A stretch of 16,810 nucleotides of DNA from JAATGI01 sp036510675 (GTDB lineage Bacteria; Pseudomonadota; Alphaproteobacteria; ATCC43930; CGMCC-115725): assembly GCA_036510675.1 (NCBI GenBank), contig DATCDN010000008.1:1-16810 (forward strand). The letters run 5' to 3'. Position 1 is the stretch's first letter. Each line of letters begins with the position of its first letter. Both the position numbers and the translations under genes were made by a program. Positions 1-6,200 of this stretch are shown here, one piece after another. Below the pieces are notes generated by a model. It was not told where the DNA came from. It ran no database searches and worked only from the letters and a program-made list of their open reading frames with translations.

Positions 1-1
1 G

Positions 2-325
2 GCGGCGGCGAAGCTCGAGGAGGACGGCATCTCGGCCGAGGTGATCGATCTGCGCACGCTGCGCCCGCTCGACACCGAGACCATCGTCGCCTCGGTGAAG
101 AAGACCAATCGCATCGTCACGGTGGAGGAGGGCTGGGCCTATGCCGGCATCGCCGCCGAGATCGGGGCGGTGATGATGGAGCAGGCGTTCGATTATCTCG
201 ATGCGCCGCCGATGCGGGTCGCGGCGAAGGACGTGCCGCTGCCCTACGCCGCCAATCTCGAACGCCTGGCTTTGCCGCAGGTCGATGATGTCGTCGCCGC
301 CGCCAAAGCCACGCTCTATCGCTGA
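2..325 (+). CDS. pdhB: Pyruvate dehydrogenase E1 component subunit beta, 3' part
   Basis: The reading frame is open from the window edge to a TGA at 323-325, so only the C-terminal ~107 residues are present. It encodes the C-terminal (transketolase C) domain of the E1 beta subunit, which with E1 alpha decarboxylates pyruvate on thiamine diphosphate and passes the acetyl group to lipoyl-E2. Family signatures visible are EVIDLRTLRPLDTETI, TNRIVTVEEGW, the EQAFDYLDAP segment and the ending DVPLPYAANLE...ALPQVDDVV. Alphaproteobacterial PdhB often carries an N-terminal lipoyl domain, but that part would lie outside the window. The E2 gene follows after 12 bases, as expected for a pdhABC operon. 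Confidence 0.95.
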   Translation, partial: AAAKLEEDGISAEVIDLRTLRPLDTETIVASVKKTNRIVTVEEGWAYAGIAAEIGAVMMEQAFDYLDAPPMRVAAKDVPLPYAANLERLALPQVDDVVAAAKATLYR

Positions 326-337
326 ACGGGCCGCCCC

Positions 338-1654
338 ATGCCGATCCAATTGCTGATGCCGGCTTTGTCGCCGACGATGACCGAAGGCAAGCTGGCCAAA
401 TGGTCGAAGAAGGAAGGCGATGCGGTGAAGGCCGGCGATATCATCGCCGAGATCGAAACCGATAAGGCGACGATGGAGTTCGAGGCGGCCGATGACGGCG
501 TGCTCGGCAAGATCCTGGTGCCGGAGGGCGCCGAGAACATCGCCGTGAACCAGCCGATCGCGATCCTCCTGGAAGAGGGCGAGGATAAATCCGCCCTCGA
601 CCGGGCGGCGACGTCGCCGATGAAACCCGAGGCGAAACCCGCCGAGCCGCCGAAGGCTGCCGCGCCTAACCCACCCCCGCAAGTGGGGGAGGAAGCAAAA
701 ACTAGCCCGCCCCCGCGGAGCGGGGGAGGGTTGGGAGGGGGCTCGTCCCGCATCTTCATCTCGCCGCTCGCGCGTCGTCTTGCCGAGCAGGCCAAACTCG
801 ATCTGGGTGGGATCAGCGGCACCGGGCCGCATGGACGCATCGTCAAACACGATATCGACGTCGCGATGGCGCAGGGTCCGGCGCGCGCGCCGGGCGCCGC
901 CGCCACCCCGGCCGCCGCGCCGGTCGCGGGCGCGCACCTCTCCAAGGACCAGGTCGCCGCGCTCGCCGGCAACGCGCCCTATACCGAACTACCGATGACC
1001 GGCATGCGTCGCACGGTGGCGCGCCGCATGGTGGAATCGAAGACCACGGTGCCGCATTTCTATCTTACCGTCGATTGCGACATCGACGCGCTGATGCGCA
1101 CACGCGCCGAACTGACGGAGATCGCCGCCACCAAGCTCTCGGTCAATGATTTCGTCATCAAGGCGGCGGCGGTGGCGCTGCGCCGCATTCCGCGCGCCAA
1201 TGCCTCCTACAGCGACGATGCCATTCTGTTATGGAGCGAAGTCAACATCGCGGTGGCGGTGGCGCTCGACGATGGCCTGATCACGCCGATCATTAAAAAC
1301 GCGGATACCAAGCGGCTGCCGGAAATCTCCGCCGAGATGAAGGATCTGGGCCTGCGCGCGCGCGCCAACAAATTGAAGCTCACCGAGTTTCAGGGCGGCA
1401 CCTTCTCGATCTCCAATCTCGGCATGTACGGCATCAAGGATTTTGCCGCCGTCATCAACCCGCCGCATGGCTGCATTCTCGCGGTCGGCGCCGGCGAGCA
1501 GCGCCCGGTGGTGAAGAACGGCGCCCTCGCCATCGCCATGGTGATGAGCTGCACGCTCGCCTGCGATCACCGCGTCGTCGACGGCGCGGTCGGCGCGCAA
1601 TACCTCGCGGAGTTCAAGAAGATCATCGAGCATCCGTCGATGCTGCTGATGTGA
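338..1654 (+). CDS. pdhC: Dihydrolipoyl acetyltransferase, E2 of pyruvate dehydrogenase
   Basis: This 438-residue protein is the core of the pyruvate dehydrogenase complex and moves the acetyl group from lipoate to CoA. Domains in order: one lipoyl domain (about 1-80) with the lipoylated lysine K43 in ETDKATME; an Ala/Pro/Gly-rich linker; the peripheral subunit-binding domain (about 138-177, SPLARRLAEQ...GTGPHGRI) that holds E1/E3; a second Ala/Pro linker; and the catalytic domain (about 212-438) with the DHRVVDG motif at 410-416, where H411 is the catalytic histidine. The ATG follows the pdhB stop after 12 bases. Residues about 110-135 are encoded by a GC-rich palindromic element (665-741) that keeps the frame. 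All key residues are present, so the protein should be active. The choice of pyruvate rather than 2-oxoglutarate E2 is supported by the neighbouring E1 beta. Confidence 0.96.
   Translation: MPIQLLMPALSPTMTEGKLAKWSKKEGDAVKAGDIIAEIETDKATMEFEAADDGVLGKILVPEGAENIAVNQPIAILLEEGEDKSALDRAATSPMKPEAKPAEPPKAAAPNPPPQVGEEAKTSPPPRSGGGLGGGSSRIFISPLARRLAEQAKLDLGGISGTGPHGRIVKHDIDVAMAQGPARAPGAAATPAAAPVAGAHLSKDQVAALAGNAPYTELPMTGMRRTVARRMVESKTTVPHFYLTVDCDIDALMRTRAELTEIAATKLSVNDFVIKAAAVALRRIPRANASYSDDAILLWSEVNIAVAVALDDGLITPIIKNADTKRLPEISAEMKDLGLRARANKLKLTEFQGGTFSISNLGMYGIKDFAAVINPPHGCILAVGAGEQRPVVKNGALAIAMVMSCTLACDHRVVDGAVGAQYLAEFKKIIEHPSMLLM
665..741. repeat. Palindromic GC-rich element inserted in frame in pdhC
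   Basis: The stretch holds two hairpins. CCCCCGC (671-680 region) pairs with GTGGGGG around 682-689, and a perfect CCCCCGC-GGA-GCGGGGG hairpin lies at about 710-726. The outer flanks CCTAACCCACCCCCGC and GCGGGGGAGGGTTGGGAGG are roughly inverted copies of each other. Within pdhC it encodes a Pro/Gly-rich insert (PNPPPQVGEEAKT, then SPPPRSGGGLGGG). The composition differs from the Ala/Pro/Lys linker around it. It resembles the small dispersed palindromic (REP-type) repeats common in alphaproteobacterial genomes. Only one copy is in this window, so dispersal is inferred. Confidence 0.65.
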
Positions 1655-1686
1655 TGCAAATGATCGAAACAAGAATAGTTTGCACC

Positions 1687-1706
1687 GTCCCGGCGGAGGC
1701 CGGGAC
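1687..1706. repeat. Intergenic hairpin element upstream of lpdA
   Basis: GTCCCGGC (1687-1694), loop GGAG, then GCCGGGAC (1699-1706) is a perfect 8-bp stem with a 4-base loop. It is followed by CCATCCATCC. It lies in the 76-base gap between the pdhC stop and the lpdA ATG at 1731. There is no T tract, so it is not a typical intrinsic terminator, and an attenuator or 3'-end-protecting structure is possible. It looks like another small dispersed palindromic repeat, of a different type from the one inside pdhC. Confidence 0.6.
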
Positions 1707-1730
1707 CCATCCATCCACCGCGAGGCCGTG

Positions 1731-3137
1731 ATGGCTGACTCTCCCAATTCCTTCGACCTGATCGTGCTCGGCGGTGGGCCGGGTGGTTATGTCGCGGCCA
1801 TCCGCGCGGCACAGCTCGGCATGAAGACGGCGGTGATCGAGCGTGAGCTTCTCGGCGGCATCTGTCTCAATTGGGGCTGCATCCCGACCAAGGCGCTACT
1901 GCGCAGCTCCGAAGTGTTCCACATCATGCAACACGCCGATGCCTATGGTTTTTCGGCCAAGGAAATTTCCTTCGACCCGAAAAAAATCGTCGCGCGCTCG
2001 CGCAAGGTGGCGAAGCAATTATCCGACGGCGTCGGCTTCCTGATGAAAAAGAACAAGGTGACGGTGATCGACGGGCAGGGCGTACTGATCGGCCCGAGCA
2101 CGCTCGGCGTCACCAAGGACGGCAAGGCGGTCGGCGAATACCAGGGCAAGAATGTCATCCTCGCCACCGGCGCGCGTGCCCGCGCGCTGCCGGGGCTGGA
2201 GCCGGACGGCAAGCTGATCTGGACCTATCGGGAGGCGATGGTGCCGGACGCGATTCCGAAATCGTTGCTGGTCATCGGCTCTGGCGCCATCGGCATCGAG
2301 TTCGCCAGCTTCTATCGCGACATGGGCGCCGCGGTGACGGTGGTCGAAGTCCTCGACAAGATTCTACCGGTCGAGGATGACGAGGTCTCCGCCTTCGCGC
2401 AGAAGCAATTCGAAAAGCAGGGCATGACGATTCATGTCGGCACCAATGTGAAGGCGCTGAAAAAGAACAAGAATTCCGTAACGGCAACACTGGAGAAGGG
2501 CGGCAAGATCAGCGAGGTCACGGCCGATCGCGTCGTCCTCGCCATCGGCATCGTCGGCAATGTCGAGAATATCGGCCTCGACAAGACCAAGGCACGGGTC
2601 GAGCGCAGTCATGTCGTGGTCGATGAATGGCTGGCGACCGGCGAGCCGGGGCTTTACGCCATCGGCGATCTCGTCGGGCCGCCCTGGCTGGCGCACAAGG
2701 CGATGCATGAGGGCGTGATCTGCGTCGAGCATATCGCCGGCCTCGCCACCGCCCATCCGCTCGACGTGAAGAACATCCCCGGCTGCACCTATTGCCGGCC
2801 GCAAATCGCCAGCATCGGCCTCACCGAGAAAGCCGCGAAGGCGGCGGGGCGCGAGGTGCGCATCGGCCGGTTTCCGTTCATCGGCAACGGCAAGGCGATC
2901 GCGCTGGGCGAGCCCGAGGGCTTCGTCAAGACCATCTTCGATGCCAAGACCGGCGAGTTGCTCGGCGCGCACATGATCGGCGCGGAAGTGACCGAACTGA
3001 TCCAGGGCTTCGCCATCGCCAAGACGCTGGAAACCACCGAGCAGGATTTGATGCGCGCCGTGTTCCCGCACCCGACTTTAAGCGAAATGATGCATGAATC
3101 GGTGCTTGCGGCGTATACCGGCGCGCTCCACATCTGA
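1731..3137 (+). CDS. lpdA: Dihydrolipoyl dehydrogenase, E3
   Basis: The 468-residue flavoprotein reoxidises dihydrolipoyl-E2 with NAD+. Seen in order: FAD-binding GGGPGG at 14-19; redox-active disulfide C45/C50 in GGICLNWGCIPTK; FAD-binding ATGARAR near 145-151; NAD-binding GSGAIG at 183-188; a second FAD contact at YAIGDLVG (309-316); and the C-terminal dimerisation domain with the His-Glu pair H447/E452 in HPTLSE. The ATG at 1731 is chosen because the family begins close to the FDLIVLGGGPGG strand and a GAGG lies 5 bases upstream. A TTG further upstream (1680) would translate the hairpin element and is unlikely. There is no N-terminal lipoyl domain. It belongs to the pdh operon, directly before lipA. 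Confidence 0.96.
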   Translation: MADSPNSFDLIVLGGGPGGYVAAIRAAQLGMKTAVIERELLGGICLNWGCIPTKALLRSSEVFHIMQHADAYGFSAKEISFDPKKIVARSRKVAKQLSDGVGFLMKKNKVTVIDGQGVLIGPSTLGVTKDGKAVGEYQGKNVILATGARARALPGLEPDGKLIWTYREAMVPDAIPKSLLVIGSGAIGIEFASFYRDMGAAVTVVEVLDKILPVEDDEVSAFAQKQFEKQGMTIHVGTNVKALKKNKNSVTATLEKGGKISEVTADRVVLAIGIVGNVENIGLDKTKARVERSHVVVDEWLATGEPGLYAIGDLVGPPWLAHKAMHEGVICVEHIAGLATAHPLDVKNIPGCTYCRPQIASIGLTEKAAKAAGREVRIGRFPFIGNGKAIALGEPEGFVKTIFDAKTGELLGAHMIGAEVTELIQGFAIAKTLETTEQDLMRAVFPHPTLSEMMHESVLAAYTGALHI

Positions 3138-3183
3138 CGATGATGATTAAGAGTCTCTCTCGGGGATGACGACAGAGGGCTAC

Positions 3184-4131
3184 ATGAACGACATCGTCCT
3201 ACGCCACCCGGAAAAGGCGCACCGGCCCGATAATCCGGCGCCGCCCAAGCCGCCGTGGATCCGGGTCAAGGCGCCGAACTCGCCGGAGTATCGCGAGACG
3301 CGCGACCTGATGCGCGCGCTGAAGCTCAACACCGTGTGCGAAGAGGCGGCCTGTCCGAATATCGGCCAGTGCTGGAAGGAACGCCACGCCACGATGATGA
3401 TCCTGGGCAGCGTCTGTACCCGCGCCTGTACCTTCTGCAATGTCGCGACCGGGCGCCCCGACCTTCTCGATCCGCATGAGCCGGCGCGGGTCGGTGAGGC
3501 GGTGGCGACGCTCGGCCTCAACCATATCGTCATCACCTCGGTCGATCGCGACGATCTGCCCGATGGCGGCGCCACGCAATTCGCCCGCACCATCGCGGCG
3601 ATCCGCGCGGCGGCACCCAACACCACCATCGAAGTGCTGACCCCCGACTTCCTCAAGAAGGACCGCGCGCTCGAAATCGTGGTGGCGGCGCGGCCCGATG
3701 TGTTCAACCACAATCTTGAAACCGTGCCGCGCCTATATGGCGAAGTGCGGCCCGGCGCGCGCTATTTCCATTCGCTGCGCCTGCTCGACCGGGTGAAGGA
3801 GATCGACCCGGCGATGTTCACCAAGTCGGGATTGATGGCCGGGCTGGGCGAGGAAAAAGTCGAGGTGCTGCAAGTGATGGACGATCTGCGGGCCGCCCAG
3901 GTCGATTTCCTGACCATCGGGCAATACCTTCAGCCGACGCCAAAGCATCATGGCGTCGCGCGCTATGTCACGCCCGACGAGTTCGACGGCTATCGCCAAA
4001 TGGCGTATGGCAAGGGCTTCCTGATGGTGGCGTCATCGCCGCTGACGCGCTCCTCCTATCTCGCGGGCGACGATTTCGCGCGGCTGAAGGCGGCGCGCGC
4101 CACGCAACTGGCGGCGATCCCCGCCGAATGA
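3184..4131 (+). CDS. lipA: Lipoyl synthase (radical SAM)
   Basis: LipA inserts two sulfur atoms into octanoylated lipoyl domains such as that of the upstream E2. It uses S-adenosylmethionine and two [4Fe-4S] clusters. In the 315-residue product the auxiliary-cluster cysteines are C52, C57 and C63 (CEEAACPNIGQC). The radical SAM cysteines are C78, C82 and C85 (CTRACTFC). The serine ligand motif RSSY is at 289-292. The start at 3184 is preferred because AGAGGG (3174-3179) is well spaced before it. An in-frame ATG at 3166 would add six residues and has only GGGG touching it. The stop overlaps the next start (ATGA), which suggests coupled translation. The link to the lipoate-using complex upstream is functional as well as positional. 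Confidence 0.95.
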   Translation: MNDIVLRHPEKAHRPDNPAPPKPPWIRVKAPNSPEYRETRDLMRALKLNTVCEEAACPNIGQCWKERHATMMILGSVCTRACTFCNVATGRPDLLDPHEPARVGEAVATLGLNHIVITSVDRDDLPDGGATQFARTIAAIRAAAPNTTIEVLTPDFLKKDRALEIVVAARPDVFNHNLETVPRLYGEVRPGARYFHSLRLLDRVKEIDPAMFTKSGLMAGLGEEKVEVLQVMDDLRAAQVDFLTIGQYLQPTPKHHGVARYVTPDEFDGYRQMAYGKGFLMVASSPLTRSSYLAGDDFARLKAARATQLAAIPAE

Positions 4132-4592
4132 CCACCCATGCCGAACGGCGGCATCTGCCGTACCGGGTCGATCAGCTGTTCGACTTAGTTGCGGATATCG
4201 AGCGCTATCCTGAATTTCTGCCCTGGTGCACCGGTGCTCGGATTCGCGAGCGCACCGACAATGTCATCACCGCCGATCTGCTGATCGGCTTTCGCCTGGT
4301 GCGCGAGCGCTTCACCTCGCGCGTGACGCTGAGGCGGCCCGACCAGATCGATGTCGCCTACAGCGAGGGGCCGTTCCGCTATCTCGACAATCATTGGACA
4401 TTCGAGCCGCAACCCGACGGCTCCTGCATCATCGACTTTTATGTCGATTTCGAATTCCGCTCGCGCATGCTGCAACGCCTCATCGGCGTGCTGTTCAACG
4501 AGGCGGTGCGGCGCATGGTCGGCGCGTTCGAGGGGCGGGCGCGGCAATTATATGGCGCCGCCGACCCGCAGGGTGCCGCGAAGCCGGTTTGA
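4128..4592 (+). CDS. COQ10/RatA-family START-domain protein (ubiquinone-binding)
   Basis: The 154-residue protein is a single polyketide cyclase/START-like domain of the type II RatA / COQ10 family. Recognisable segments are YRVDQLFDLVADIERYPEFLPWC near the N terminus, ITADLLIGFRLVRERFTSRV in the middle, and the terminal amphipathic helix LFNEAVRRMVGAFEGRA. COQ10 members bind ubiquinone in a hydrophobic cavity and are needed for efficient respiration. The E. coli homologue was described as RatA, which acts on ribosome association. In alphaproteobacteria a respiratory role is the more likely one (inference). It overlaps lipA by four bases (ATGA), so it is probably the last gene of the pdh-lip operon. 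The converging gene on the minus strand ends 16 bases away. Confidence 0.88.
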   Translation: MTTHAERRHLPYRVDQLFDLVADIERYPEFLPWCTGARIRERTDNVITADLLIGFRLVRERFTSRVTLRRPDQIDVAYSEGPFRYLDNHWTFEPQPDGSCIIDFYVDFEFRSRMLQRLIGVLFNEAVRRMVGAFEGRARQLYGAADPQGAAKPV

Positions 4593-4608
4593 TCGGCCGC
4601 TCGTCCCT

Positions 4609-5064
4609 CTACTGGGTCTTCGTGAATACCGTCGCGGCGCGATGCGCGGCGCTGACCCGCTTGCCCAGCATGCCGCCGACATCGGCCAGGGTGAAGCTGT
4701 AGGCCGAGCCGTCGAGATCGGTGAAGCTCAATTCGTTGCCGTTGATCCGCGCGGCGTATTTTTTACATGCTGGCTTGCGCTTCGCCGCGGCGACGGAGCC
4801 GGTGCATTGCTCGACACCCGCTTCCTGCGCGCCGGTGACCGCGATATTGAGCCGCGCGCACTGGGACACGACATGCCCGCGCACCGCGACCGGCCACGAT
4901 CCGCGCCAAACGCCAGCAAAGGCGGCCGCCGATTGGGGCAGCGACGGGGCGCTTGCGACCTTGAGGCTGGCCTGCGGGGCGTCGCATGCGGCGGCGGCGG
5001 CATCGGCCCACACCAGCGACAGGGCGAAGGCGGCTATCATCGGCGCGGCGATGCGGAGGCGCAT
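4609..5064 (-). CDS. Small secreted four-cysteine protein, function unknown
   Basis: I do not recognise a named family. The 151-residue product starts with a typical signal peptide (MRLRIAAPMIAAFALSLVWADAAAAA), probably cleaved just before C27. The mature part has four cysteines (C27, C69, C87, C100), an even number compatible with two disulfides in the periplasm. It reads as a small beta-rich domain: FAGVWRGSW, ARLNIAVTG, KYAARINGNELSFTDLDGS, AYSFTLADVGGML. The pattern of a GxWxGxW strand followed by short alternating strands recalls small lipocalin-like sheets, but this is only an impression. The ATG at 5064 has GAGGAT 5 bases upstream. A TTG at 5076 is less likely. It starts 9 bases after the VOC gene ends, so it is probably the last gene of a bamE-VOC operon. 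Confidence 0.75.
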   Translation of the reverse strand: MRLRIAAPMIAAFALSLVWADAAAAACDAPQASLKVASAPSLPQSAAAFAGVWRGSWPVAVRGHVVSQCARLNIAVTGAQEAGVEQCTGSVAAAKRKPACKKYAARINGNELSFTDLDGSAYSFTLADVGGMLGKRVSAAHRAATVFTKTQ

Positions 5065-5072
5065 GGCGATCC

Positions 5073-5621
5073 TCAACCCGGCGGTGCCAGCTCGCGCACC
5101 GGGTCCTTGCCGTCCCAGCCGAGGGCCGCCTGATACATCATGGTGAATAGGCCCTCGACGGCGGGGCCGGTCTCGATCAATTCGATGAAGCCCGGCAGGT
5201 CGGCGGTGCAGTCCATGTAGCCGACGCGAATGCCGCGATCAGGCTCGGCATAGAAGGCGAGCTCATAGCCCTTCGCCTGCTGGGCAGCCAGCGCGGCGTC
5301 GAAATTGGGCGCCGATACGCCCCAATGATGGAAGCCATAACCGCGCTTGTCGATGGTCTCGCGATAGACCGAAGGCACATCGTTATGCTGTTCGATCAGC
5401 TCGAATTGCATATGTCCTGAATATGCCATGCCGATCGAAATGCTTAGGTCAGTAGGCTGGCCTCGATAGGTCTGAGTCAGCGGCTGGAACGGCGAGAATA
5501 GGAACCACGGGCCGAGCTTCAGCCGGTCGGTCCATTCCGCCATCGCCTTGCGCAAATCGGGCACGATATAGGCTATTTGAATGACGCCATCGACCGGCTG
5601 GCCGAAATTCAGGAGCGGCAT
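5073..5621 (-). CDS. VOC-superfamily (glyoxalase/dioxygenase-like) protein
   Basis: The 182-residue protein has one pair of beta-alpha-beta-beta-beta modules typical of the vicinal oxygen chelate fold (Glyoxalase_4 type). Module 1 starts at DGVIQIAYIVPDLRKAM and module 2 at GFHHWGVSAPNFDAAL. At the usual metal positions I read Q15 (commonly His), E74 in FELIE, H98 in FHHWGV and E147 in GFIELIE. A metal site with Gln in place of the first His is therefore possible. Substrate cannot be assigned from sequence: members include lyases, isomerases, epimerases and dioxygenases. The start is 7 bases after the bamE stop on the same strand, with no clear ribosome site, so it is likely co-transcribed with bamE. 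Confidence 0.82.
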   Translation of the reverse strand: MPLLNFGQPVDGVIQIAYIVPDLRKAMAEWTDRLKLGPWFLFSPFQPLTQTYRGQPTDLSISIGMAYSGHMQFELIEQHNDVPSVYRETIDKRGYGFHHWGVSAPNFDAALAAQQAKGYELAFYAEPDRGIRVGYMDCTADLPGFIELIETGPAVEGLFTMMYQAALGWDGKDPVRELAPPG

Positions 5622-5628
5622 GACCCGG

Positions 5629-6126
5629 TCAGTGTCCGGGACCCTGCTGGCCCGAATTGGTCGCGCCTTCCGCGGCGGAGAAGCGGCCGAAATTGCCGAT
5701 CAATTGTTCCAGGATGCCGAACTCGCGCCCCGGCGCCGGCGTCGCATTGGGATCGGGTTTCACATCGACATGATCCTTCATGGATCGATAGTCGATGGCA
5801 CGAACAATTCCCTTATCGTTAAAGGAGATAGCCACCACCTTCTCATCTTTCAGGCGAGGCTTGAAAAAGGCGACGTTCTGCGTCTCCTGGCTGATGTAAT
5901 ACCAGGTATTGTTGTCGAAGGAGGCGACGGTCGAGGGCGAGCCGAGCAGTTTCGTGACGGATGCCTTATCGGTCACGCCGGGCCGGATCTCCGCCATCAC
6001 CTTCTTGTCGGGATTGTTGCCGCGCAGATCATTGGCCGGGCCGCAGGCGGCAAGCGCCGCCGTCAGCGAGAACGCCGCGATCGCCAGCGCCAAGCGGCGC
6101 CGAGAGGGGATGTTTGAGCGGACCAT
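5629..6126 (-). CDS. bamE: Outer-membrane assembly lipoprotein BamE (SmpA/OmlA)
   Basis: The 165-residue protein has a lipoprotein signal sequence with lipobox LAAC (C28 becomes the lipidated N terminus). This is followed by the BamE domain: IRPGVTDKASVTKLLGSPS (about 47-65), then FDNNTWYYISQ (70-80), then the strand KVVAISFNDKGIVRAIDY (96-113). A conserved-looking alphaproteobacterial tail, REFGILEQLIGNFGRF (134-149), follows. BamE is the small accessory lipoprotein of the BAM complex that folds beta-barrel proteins into the outer membrane. In many alphaproteobacteria it is encoded back-to-back with the ubiquinol-cytochrome c chaperone gene. Here a histidine kinase gene separates the two. 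A perfect TTGACA (minus strand, 6166-6161) lies upstream, but I see no good -10 after it. Confidence 0.93.
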   Translation of the reverse strand: MVRSNIPSRRRLALAIAAFSLTAALAACGPANDLRGNNPDKKVMAEIRPGVTDKASVTKLLGSPSTVASFDNNTWYYISQETQNVAFFKPRLKDEKVVAISFNDKGIVRAIDYRSMKDHVDVKPDPNATPAPGREFGILEQLIGNFGRFSAAEGATNSGQQGPGH

Positions 6127-6200
6127 GTCGGGGCCGGAAGGTGCCTTGATGCCGCCCCGCTGTCAACGCCGGGCATCGCCGCTCAATCACCGTCCCGCCG

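Noticed and set aside
1680..1730. TTG start giving a 17-residue longer LpdA
   Set aside because: The extra residues are encoded by the hairpin element. The ATG at 1731 has a ribosome site and fits the family N terminus.
4128..4592. RatA-like gene as half of a toxin-antitoxin pair
   Set aside because: No partner gene is adjacent. It overlaps lipA in a conserved metabolic unit, and the family is better explained as COQ10-type ubiquinone binding.
4351..5133. 260-codon plus-strand frame crossing the coq10 and secreted-protein genes
   Set aside because: It overlaps two better-supported genes, is Arg/Ser/Ala-rich without domain pattern, and has no ribosome site.
6138..6166. Perfect TTGACA upstream of bamE (minus strand) as a full promoter
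   Set aside because: No acceptable -10 at 16-18 bases, and the implied leader would be only a few bases, so it is left as an unconfirmed -35.
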